Below are positions 1 through 11,100 of a DNA stretch of 64,000 bases, piece after piece. The DNA is from Elmis aenea. Taxonomy: Eukaryota; Arthropoda; Insecta; Coleoptera; Elmidae. The stretch covers positions 49,127,924-49,191,923 of the forward strand of contig OX393581.1 in the NCBI GenBank assembly GCA_947652605.1, in the 5' to 3' direction. The notes beneath the pieces were generated by a model that was not told where the DNA came from, ran no database searches, and saw nothing but the letters and a program-made list of their open reading frames with translations. Made by a program: the position numbers and the translations under genes. Within the stretch, counting starts at the first letter, position 1; every line of letters starts with the position of its first letter.

Positions 1-2757
1 TAGAGTTTATTTTTCTTAGTATAATGCCGTTTGTCTCAACTATTTTGAAATTTAATTTACAAAGTTATTTCGAAAATTAAAAATTTTGAAAATTTTTCTC
101 GAAAACGGCTCTTACGATTTTGTTCAAATTTTAGTATGTTATAGAGTTTATTTTTCTTAGTATAATGCCGTTTGTCTCAACTATTTTGAAATTTAATTTA
201 CAAAGTTATTTAGAAAATTAAAAATTTTGAAAATTTTTCTCGAAAACGGCTCTTACGATTTTGTTCAAATTTTAGTATGTTATAGAGTTTATTTTTCTTA
301 GTATAATGCCGTTTGTCTCAACTATTTTGAAATTTAATTTACAAAGTTATTCAGAAAATTAAAAATTTTGAAAATTTTTCTCGAAAACGGCTCTTACGAT
401 TTTGTTCAAATTTTAGCGTTATAGAGTTTATTTTTCTTAGTTTTATGCCGTTTGTCTCAACTATTTTGAAATTTAATTTACAAAGTTATTCAGAAAATTA
501 AAAATTTTGAAAATTTTTCTCGAAAACGGCTCTTACGATTTTGTTCAAATTTTAGTATGTTATAGAGTTTATTTTTCTTAGTATAATGCCGCTTGTCTCA
601 ACTATTTTGAAATTTAATTTACAAAGTTATTCGGAAAATTAAAAATTTTGAAAATTTTTCTCGAAAACGGCTCTTACGATTTTGTTCAAATTTTAGTATG
701 TTATAGAGTTTATTTTTCTTAGTATATTGCCGTTTCTCTCAACTATTTTGAAATTTAATTTACAAAGTTATTTAGAAAATTAAAAATTTTGAAAATTTTT
801 CTCGAAAACGGCTCTTACGATTTTGTTCAAATTTTAGCATGTTATAGAGTTTATTTTTCTTAGTATAATGCCGTTTGTCTCAACTATTTTAAAATTTAAT
901 TTACAAAGTTATTCAGAAAATTAAAAATTTTGAAAATTTTTCTTGAAAACGGCTCTTACGATTTTGTTCAAATTTTAGTATGTTTTAATGTATATTTTTC
1001 TTAGTATAATGCCGTTTGTCTCAAATATTTTGAAATTTAATTTACAAAGTTATTTAGAAAATTAAAAATTTTGAAAATTTTTCTCGAAAACGGCTCTTAC
1101 GATTTTGTTCAAATTCTAGTATGTTATAGAGTTTATTTTTCTTAGTATAATGCCGTTTGTCTCAACTATTTTGAAATTTAATTTACAAAGTTATTTAGAA
1201 AATTACAAATTTTGAAAATTTTTCTCGAAAACGGCTCTTACGATTTTGTTCAAATTTTAGTATGTTATAGAGTTTAATTTTCTTAGTATATTGCCGTTTG
1301 TCTCAACTATTTTGAAATTTAATTTACAAAGTTATTCAGAAAATTAAAAATTTTGAAAATTTTTCTCGAAAACAGCTCTTACGATTTTGTTCAAATTTTA
1401 GTATGTTATAGAGTTTATTTTTCTTAGTATAATGCCGTTTGTCTAACTATTTTGAAATTTAATTTACAAAGTTATTTAGAAAATTAAAAATTTTGAAAAT
1501 TTTTCTCGAAAACGGCTTTTACGATTTTGTTCAAATTTTAGTATGTTATAGAGTTTATTTTTCTTAGTATAATGCCGTTTGTCTCAACTATTTTGAAATT
1601 TAATTTACAAAGTTATTTCGAAAATTAAAAATTTTGAAAATTTTTCTCGAAAACGGCTCTTACGATTTTGTTCAAATTTTAGTATGTTATAGAGTTTATT
1701 TTTCTTAGTATAATGCCGTTTGTCTTAACTATTTTGAAATTTAATTTACAAAGTTATTTAGAAAATTAAAAATTTTGAAAATTTTTCTCGAAAACGGCTT
1801 TTACGATTTTGTTCAAATTTTAGTATGTTATAGAGTTTATTTTTCTTAGTATAATGCCGTTTGTCTCAACTATTTTGAAATTTAATTTACAAAGTTATTT
1901 CGAAAATTAAAAATTTTGAAAATTTTTCTCGAAAACGGCTCTTACGATTTTGTTCAAATTTTAGTATGTTATAGAGTTTATTTTTCTTAGTATAATGCCA
2001 TTTGTCTCAACTATTTTGAAATTTAATTTACAAAGTTATTTAGAAAATTAAAAATTTTGAAAATTTTTCTCGAAAACGGCTCTTACGATTTTGTTCAAAT
2101 TTTAGTATGTTATAGAGTTTATTTTTCTTAGTATAATGCCGTTTGTCTCAACTATTTTGAAATTTAATTTACAAAGTTATTCAGAAAATTAAAAATTTTG
2201 AAAATTTTTCTCGAAAACGGCTTTTACGATTTTGTTCAAATTTTAGCGTTATAGAGTTTATTTTTCTTAGTTTTATGCCGTTTGTCTCAACTATTTTGAA
2301 ATTTAATTTACAAAGTTATTCAGAAAATTAAAAATTTTGAAAATTTTTCTCGAAAACGGCTCTTACGATTTTGTTCAAATTTTAGTATGTTATAGAGTTA
2401 ATTTTTCTTAGTATAATGCCGCTTGTCTCAACTATTTTGAAATTTAATTTACAAAGTTATTCGGAAAATTAAAAATTTTGAAAATTTTTCTCGAAAACGG
2501 CTCTTACGATTTTGTTCAAATATTAGTATGTTATAGAGTTTATTTTTCTTAGTATAATGCCGTTTGTCTCAACTATTTTGAAATTTAATTTACAAAGTTA
2601 TTCGGAAAATTAAAAATTTTGAAAATTTTTCTCGAAAACGGCTCTTACGATTTTGTTCAAATTTTAGTATGTTATAGAGTTTATTTTTCTTAGTATAATG
2701 CCGTTTGTCTCAACTATTTTGAAATTTAATTTACAAAGTTATTCAAAAAATTAAAAA
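1..2757. repeat. 141-bp satellite array (about 19.5 monomers)
   Basis: Head-to-tail monomers start at 1, 142 and 283, giving a period of 141 bp. Each has a conserved TAGAGTTTATTTTTCTTAG start, an ATGCCGTTTGTCTCAACT block, an A/T-tract block with the near-palindrome AAAAATTTTGAAAATTTTT, and the segment CGAAAACGGCTCTTACGATT. Monomers differ by scattered substitutions, mostly at the TTATT(TCG/TAG/CAG/CGG)AAAA position, and by rare small indels. No reading frame of note is present. The array is cut off at the left window edge and ends abruptly inside a monomer at the right. It is unrelated in sequence to the 171-bp satellite that follows. The A/T-tract plus CGAAAACGGCTC style is common in insect repeats, but family membership was not tested. 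Confidence 0.97.
411..2440. repeat. 1830-bp higher-order repeat in the 141-bp array
   Basis: Private variants recur exactly 1830 bp apart, equal to 13 monomers minus 3 bp. The TTTTAGCGTTATAG deletion variant followed by CTTAGTTTTATGCC is at about 411-450 and again at about 2241-2280. The GCCGCTTGTCTC variant is at 589 and 2419. A shorter local 282-bp (two-monomer) duplication is visible around 1510-1800, where CGGCTTTTACG recurs. Exact boundaries cannot be fixed by eye. Confidence 0.8.
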
Positions 2758-2771
2758 TCGTATTTAGGGGG
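2758..2771. other. junction between the 141-bp and 171-bp satellites
   Basis: The last 141-bp monomer stops inside its A/T-tract block (…TTAAAAAT). A short stretch, about CGTATTTAGGGGG, follows and belongs to neither consensus. The first 171-bp monomer then begins at CATATGTCTTTC. The G-run is unusual in this AT-rich DNA. The stretch could be filler from end joining or the remnant of a larger lost sequence. Confidence 0.75.
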
Positions 2772-5700
2772 CATATGTCTTTCAATGAGCTGGTTTTAAT
2801 TTTTAATAATTTCCTAAAAATGCCGTGCTTTAGTTAATACATGTGTTCCTTGAGCGACTATTTCGAAACAATTTTAATTATTGATTTGTATATCACAGGA
2901 ACAGTTTATCCATCGCCTCTTTACATGAATACAATTGTTTTGCATATGTCTTTCAATAAGCTGGTTTTAATTTTTAATAATTTCCTAAAAATACCGTGCT
3001 TTAGTTAATACATATGTTCCTTGAGCGACTATTTCTACACAATTTTAATTATTGATTTGTATATCACAGGAACAGTTTATCCATCGCCTCTTTACATGAA
3101 TACAATTGTTTTGCATATGTCTTTCAATAAGCTGGTTTTAATTTTTAATAATTTCCTAAAAATACCGTGCTTTAGTTAATACATATGTTCCTTGAGCGAC
3201 TATTTCTAAACAATTTTAATTATTGATTTGTATATCACAGGAACAGTTTATCCATCGCCTCTTTACATGAATACAATTGTTTTGCATATGTCTTTCAATG
3301 AGCTGGTTTTAATTTTTAATAATTTCCTAAAAATGCCGTGCTTTAGTTAATACATGTGTTCCTTGAGCGACTATTTCTACACAATTTTAATTATTGATTT
3401 GTATATCACAGGAACAGTTTATCCATCGCCTCTTTACATGAATACAATTGTTTTGCATATGTCTTTCAATGAGCTGGTTTTAATTTTTAATAATTTCCTA
3501 AAAATACCGTGCTTTAGTTAATACATATGTTCCTTGAGCGACTATTTCGAAACAATTTTAATTATTGATTTGTATATCACAGAAACAGTTTATCCATCGC
3601 CACTTTACATGAATACAATTGTTTTGCATATGTCTTTTAATGAGCTGGTTTAAATTTTTAATAATTTCCTAAAAATACCGTGCTTTAGTTAATACATATG
3701 TTCCTTGAGCGACTATTTCGAAACAATTTTAATTATTGATTTGTATATCACAGAAACAGTTTATCCATCGCCTCTTTACATGAATACAATTGTTTTGCAT
3801 ATGTCTTTCAATGAGCTGGTTTTAATTTTTAATAATTTCCTAAAAATACCGTGCTTTAGTTAATACATACATATGTTCCTTGAGCGACTATTTCTAAACA
3901 ATTTTAATTATTGATTTGTATATCACAGGAACAGTTTATCCATCGCCTCTTTACATGAATACAATTGTTTTGCATATGTCTTTCAATGAGCGGGTTTTAA
4001 TTTTTAATAATTTCCTAAAAATACCGTGCTTTAGTTAATACATATGTTTCTTGAGCGACTATTTCGAAACAATTTCAATTATTGATTTGTATATCACAGA
4101 AACAGTTTATCCATCCCCTCTTTACATGAATACAATTGTTTTGCATATGTCTTTTAATGAGCTGGTTTAAATTTTTAATAATTTCCTAAAAATACCGTGC
4201 TTTAGTTAATACATATGTTCCTTGAGCGACTATTTCTAAACAATTTTAATTATTGATTTGTATATCACAGGAACAGTTTATCCATCGCTTCTTTACATGA
4301 ATACAATTGTTTTGCATATGTCTTTCAATGAGCTGGTTTTAATTTTTAATAATTTCCTAAAAATACCGTGCTTTAGTTAATACATATGTTCCTTGAGCGA
4401 CTATTTCTAAACAATTTTAATTATTGATTTGTATATCACAGGAACAGTTTATCCATCGCCTCTTTACATGAATACAATTGTTTTGCATATGTCTTTCAAT
4501 GAGCTGGTTTTAATTTTTAATAATTTCCTAAAAATACCGTGCTTTAGTTAATACATATGTTCCTTGAGCGACTATTTCGAAACAATTTCAATTATTGATT
4601 TGTATATCACAGAAACAGTTTATCCATCGCCTCTTTACATGAATACAATTGTTTTGCATATGTCTTTCAATGAGCTGGTTTTAATTTTTAATAATTTCCT
4701 AAAAATACCGTGCTTTAGTTAATACATATGTTCCTTGAGCGACTATTTCTAAACAATTTTAATCATTGATTTGTATATCACAGGAACAGTTTATCCATCG
4801 CCTCTTTACATGAATACAATTGTTTTGCATATGTCTTTCAATGAGCTGGTTTTAATTTTTAATAATTTCCTAAAAATGCCGTGCTTTAGTTAATACATGT
4901 GTTCCTTGAGCGACTATTTCGAAACAATTTTAATAATTGATTTGTATATCACAGGAACAGTTTATCCATCGCCTCTTTACATGAATACAATTGTTTTGCA
5001 TATGTCTTTCAATGAGCTGGTTTTAATTTTTAATAATTTCCTAAAAATACCGTGCTTTAGTTAATACATATGTTCCTTGAGCGACTATTTCGAAACAATT
5101 TTAATTATTGATTTGTATATCACAGAAACAGTTTATCCATCGCCACTTTACATGAATACAATTGTTTTGCATATGTCTTTTAATGAGCTGGTTTAAATTT
5201 TTAATAATTTTCTAAAAATACCGTGCTTTAGTTAATACATATGTTCCTTGAGCGACTATTTCGAAACAATTTTAATTATTGATTTGTATATCACAGAAAC
5301 AGTTTATCCATCGCCTCTTTACATGAATACAATTGTTTTGCATATGTCTTTCAATGAGTTGGTTTTAATTTTCAATAATTTCCTAAAAATACCGTGCTTT
5401 AGTTAATACATGTGTTCCTTGAGCGACTATTTCGAAACAATTTTAATTATTGATTTGTATATCACAGGAACAGTTTATCCATCGCCTCTTTACATGAATA
5501 CAATTGTTTTGCATATGTCTTTCAATGAGCTGGTTTTAATTTTTAATAATTTCCTAAAAATGCCGTGCTTTAGTTAATACATGTGTTCCTTGAGCGACTA
5601 TTTCGAAACAATTTTAATAATTGATTTGTATATCACAGGAACAGTTTATCCATCGCCTCTTTACATGAATACAATTGTTTTGCATATGTCTTTCAATGAG

Positions 5701-7900
5701 CTGGTTTTAATTTTTAATAATTTCCTAAAAATACCGTGCTTTAGTTAATACATATGTTCCTTGAGCGACTATTTCTAAACAATTTTAATTATTGATTTGT
5801 ATATCACAGGAACAGTTTATCCATCGCCTCTTTACATGAATACAATTGTTTTGCATATGTCTTTCAATGAGCTGGTTTTAATTTTTAATAATTTCCTAAA
5901 AATGCCGTGCTTTAGTTAATACATGTGTTCCTTGAGCGACTATTTCTACACAATTTTAATTATTGATTTGTATATCACAGGAACAGTTTATCCATCGCCT
6001 CTTTACATGAATACAATTGTTTTGCATATGTCTTTCAATGAGCTGGTTTTAATTTTTAATAATTTCCTAAAAATACCGTGCTTTAGTTAATACATATGTT
6101 CCTTGAGCGACTATTTCGAAACAATTTTAATTATTGATTTGTATATCACAGAAACAGTTTATCCATCGCCACTTTACATGAATACAATTGTTTTGCATAT
6201 GTCTTTTAATGAGCTGGTTTAAATTTTTAATAATTTCCTAAAAATACCGTGCTTTAGTTAATACATATGTTCCTTGAGCGACTATTTCGAAACAATTTTA
6301 ATTATTGATTTGTATATCACAGAAACAGTTTATCCATCGCCTCTTTACATGAATACAATTGTTTTGCATATGTCTTTCAATGAGCTGGTTTTAATTTTTA
6401 ATAATTTCCTAAAAATACCGTGCTTTAGTTAATACATATGTTTCTTGAGCGACTATTTCGAAACAATTTTAATTATTGATTTGTATATCACAGGAAACAG
6501 TTTATCCATCGCCCTCTTTACATGAATACAATTGTTTTGCATATGTCTTTCAATGAGCTGGTTTTAATTTTTAATAATTTCCTAAAAATACCGTGCTTTA
6601 GTTAATACATACATATGTTCCTTGAGCGACTATTTCTAAACAATTTTAATTATTGATTTGTATATCACAGGAACAGTTTATCCATCGCCTCTTTACATGA
6701 ATACAATTGTTTTGCATATGTCTTTCAATGAGCGGGTTTTAATTTTTAATAATTTCCTAAAAATACCGTGCTTTAGTTAATACATATGTTCCTTGAGCGA
6801 CTATTTCTAAACAATTTTAATTATTGATTTGTATATCACAGGAACAGTTTATCCATCGCTTCTTTACATGAATACAATTGTTTTGCATATGTCTTTCAAT
6901 GAGCTGGTTTTAATTTTTAATAATTTCCTAAAAATACCGTGCTTTAGTTAATACATATGTTCCTTGAGCGACTATTTCTAAACAATTTTAATTATTGATT
7001 TGTATATCACAGGAACAGTTTATCCATCGCCTCTTTACATGAATACAATTGTTTTGCATATGTCTTTCAATGAGCTGGTTTTAATTTTTAATAATTTCCT
7101 AAAAATACCGTGCTTTAGTTAATACATATGTTCCTTGAGCGACTATTTCGAAACAATTTCAATTATTGATTTGTATATCACAGAAACAGTTTATCCATCG
7201 CCTCTTTACATGAATACAATTGTTTTGCATATGTCTTTCAATGAGCTGGTTTTAATTTTTAATAATTTCCTAAAAATACCGTGCTTTAGTTAATACATAT
7301 GTTCCTTGAGCGACTATTTCTAAACAATTTTAATTATTGATTTGTATATCACAGGAACAGTTTATCCATCGCCTCTTTACATGAATACAATTGTTTTGCA
7401 TATGTCTTTCAATGAGCTGGTTTTAATTTTTAATAATTTCCTAAAAATGCCGTGCTTTAGTTAATACATGTGTTCCTTGAGCGACTATTTCGAAACAATT
7501 TTAATAATTGATTTGTATATCACAGGAACAGTTTATCCATCGCCTCTTTACATGAATACAATTGTTTTGCATATGTCTTTCAATGAGCTGGTTTTAATTT
7601 TTAATAATTTCCTAAAAATACCGTGCTTTAGTTAATACATATGTTCCTTGAGCGACTATTTCGAAACAATTTTAATTATTGATTTGTATATCACAGAAAC
7701 AGTTTATCCATCGCCACTTTACATGAATACAATTGTTTTGCATATGTCTTTTAATGAGCTGGTTTAAATTTTTAATAATTTCCTAAAAATACCGTGCTTT
7801 AGTTAATACATATGTTCCTTGAGCGACTATTTCGAAACAATTTTAATTATTGATTTGTATATCACAGAAACAGTTTATCCATCGCCTCTTTACATGAATA
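2772..7900. repeat. 2742-bp higher-order repeat (16 monomers)
   Basis: The ACATACATATG length variant at 3865 recurs at 6607. The AGCGGG variant at 3990 recurs at 6732. Both spacings are 2742 bp, equal to 16 monomers plus 6 bp. The same markers recur 4792 bp further on (11399 and 11524), which ties this block to the next one. Boundaries are approximate. Confidence 0.7.
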
Positions 7901-8159
7901 CAATTGTTTTGCATATGTCTTTCAATGAGCTGGTTTTAATTTTTAATAATTTCCTAAAAATACCGTGCTTTAGTTAATACATATGTTCCTTGAGCGACTA
8001 TTTCTACACAATTTTAATTATTGATTTGTATATCACAGGAACAGTTTATCCATCGCCTCTTTACATGAATACAATTGTTTTGCATATGTCTTTCAATGAG
8101 CTGGTTTTAATTTTTAATAATTTCCTAAAAATACCGTGCTTTAGTTAATACATATGTTC

Positions 8160-11100
8160 CTTGAGCGACTATTTCTAAACAATTTTAATTATTGATTTGT
8201 ATATCACAGGAACAGTTTATCCATCGCCTCTTTACATGAATACAATTGTTTTGCATATGTCTTTCAATGAGCTGGTTTTAATTTTTAATAATTTCCTAAA
8301 AATGCCGTGCTTTAGTTAATACATGTGTTCCTTGAGCGACTATTTCGAAACAATTTTAATTATTGATTTGTATATCACAGGAACAGTTTATCCATCGCCT
8401 CTTTACATGAATACAATTGTTTTGCATATGTCTTTCAATGAGCTGGTTTTAATTTTTAATAATTTCCTAAAAATACCGTGCTTTAGTTAATACATATGTT
8501 CCTTGAGCGACTATTTCGAAACAATTTTAATTATTGATTTGTATATCACAGAAACAGTTTATCCATCGCCACTTTACATGAATACAATTGTTTTGCATAT
8601 GTCTTTTAATGAGCTGGTTTAAATTTTTAATAATTTCCTAAAAATACCGTGCTTTAGTTAATACATATGTTCCTTGAGCGACTATTTCGAAACAATTTTA
8701 ATTATTGATTTGTATATCACAGAAACAGTTTATCCATCGCCTCTTTACATGAATACAATTGTTTTGCATATGTCTTTCAATGAGTTGGTTTTAATTTTTA
8801 ATAATTTCCTAAAAATACAGTGCTTTAGTTAATACATGTGTTCCTTGAGCGACTATTTCTAAACAATTTTAATTATTGATTTGTATATCACAGGAACAGT
8901 TTATCCATCGCCTCTTTACATGAATACAATTGTTTTGCATATGTCTTTCAATGAGCTGGTTTTAATTTTTAATAATTTCCTAAAAATGCCGTGCTTTAGT
9001 TAATACATGTGTTCCTTGAGCGACTATTTCGAAACAATTTTAATTATTGATTTGTATATCACAGGTACAGTTTATCCATCGCCTTTTTACATGAATACAA
9101 TTGTTTTGCATATGTCTTTCAATGAGCTGGTTTTAATTTTTAATAATTTCCTAAAAATACCGTGCTTTAGTTAATACATATGTTCCTTGAGCGACTATTT
9201 CTACACAATTTTAATTATTGATTTGTATATCACAGGAACAGTTTATCCATCGCCTCTTTACATGAATACAATTGTTTTGCATATGTCTTTCAATGAGCTG
9301 GTTTTAATTTTTAATAATTTCCTAAAAATACCGTGCTTTAGTTAATACATATGTTCCTTGAGCAACTATTTCTAAACCATTTTAATTATTGATTTGTATA
9401 TCACAGGAACAGTTTATCCATCGCCTCTTTACATGAATACAATTGTTTTGCATATGTCTTTCAATGAGCTGGTTTTAATTTTTAATAATTTCCTAAAAAT
9501 ACCGTGCTTTAGTTAATACATATGTTCCTTGAGCGAATATTTCGAAACAATTTCAATTATTGATTTGTATATCACAGGAACAGTTTATCCATCGCCTCTT
9601 TACATTACTACAATTGTTTTGCAAATGTCTTTCAAAGAGCTGGTTTTTAATTTTTAATAATTTCCTAAAAATACCGTGCTTTAGTTAATACATATGTTCC
9701 TTGAGCGAATATTTCGAAACAATTTCATTTATTGATTTGTATATCACAGGAACAGTTTATCCATCGCCTCTTAACATGAATACAATTGTTTTGCATATGT
9801 CTTTCAATGAGCTGGTTTTAATTTTTAATAATTTCCTAAAAATACCGTGCTTTAGTTAATACATATGTTCCTTGAGCGACTATTTCGAAACAATTTTAAT
9901 TATTGATTTGTATATCACAGGAACAGTTTATCCATCGCCTCTTTACATGAATACAATTGTTTTGCATATGTCTTTCAATGAGCTGGTTTTAGATTTTAAT
10001 AATTTCCTAAAAATACCGTGCTTTAGTTAATACATATGTTCCTTGAGCGACTAATCGAAACAATTTCAATTATTGATTTGTATATCACAGAAACAGTTTA
10101 TCCATCGCCTCTTTACATGAATACAATTGTTTTGCATATGTCTTTCAATGAGCTGGTTTTAATTTTTAATAATTTCCTAAAAATACCGTGCTTTAGTTAA
10201 TACATATGTTCCTTGAGCGACTATTTCTAAACAATTTTAATTATTGATTTGTATATCACAGGAACAATTAATCCATCGCTTCTTTACATGAATACAATTG
10301 TTTTGCATATGTCTTTCAATGAGCTGGTTTTAATTTTTAATAATTTCCTAAAAATACCGTGCTTTAGTTAATACATATGTTCCTTGAGCGACTATTTCTA
10401 AACAATTTTAATTATTGATTTGTATATCACAGGAACAGTTTATCCATCGCCTCTTTACATGAATACAATTGTTTTGCATATGTCTTTCAATGAGCTGGTT
10501 TTAATTTTTAATAATTTCCTAAAAATACCGTGCTTTAGTTAATACATATGTTCCTTGAGCGACTATTTCTAAACAATTTTAATTATTGATTTGTATATCA
10601 CAGGAACAGTTTATCCATCGCCTCTTTACATGAATACAATTGTTTTGCATATGTCTTTCAATGAGCTGGTTTTAATTTTTAATAATTTCCTAAAAATGCC
10701 GTGCTTTAGTTAATACATGTGTTCCTTGAGCGACTATTTCGAAACAATTTTAATTATTGATTTGTATATCACAGGAACAGTTTATCCATCGCCTCTTTAC
10801 ATGAATACAATTGTTTTGCATATGTCTTTCAATGAGCTGGTTTTAATTTTTAATAATTTCCTAAAAATACCGTGCTTTAGTTAATACATATGTTCCTTGA
10901 GCGACTATTTCGAAACAATTTTAATTATTGATTTGTATATCACAGAAACAGTTTATCCATCGCCACTTTACATGAATACAATTGTTTTGCATATGTCTTT
11001 TAATGAGCTGGTTTAAATTTTTAATAATTTCCTAAAAATACCGTGCTTTAGTTAATACATATGTTCCTTGAGCGACTATTTCGAAACAATTTTAATTATT

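Noticed and set aside
2764..2771. Insect telomere repeat (TTAGG) at the satellite junction
   Set aside because: A single TTAGG followed by more G residues is not a telomeric array; there is no tandem repetition.
2861..2877. A true CENP-B box in the 171-bp monomer
   Set aside because: TTTCGAAACAATTTTAA matches the TTCG and the central A but lacks the CGGG part required in the vertebrate consensus.
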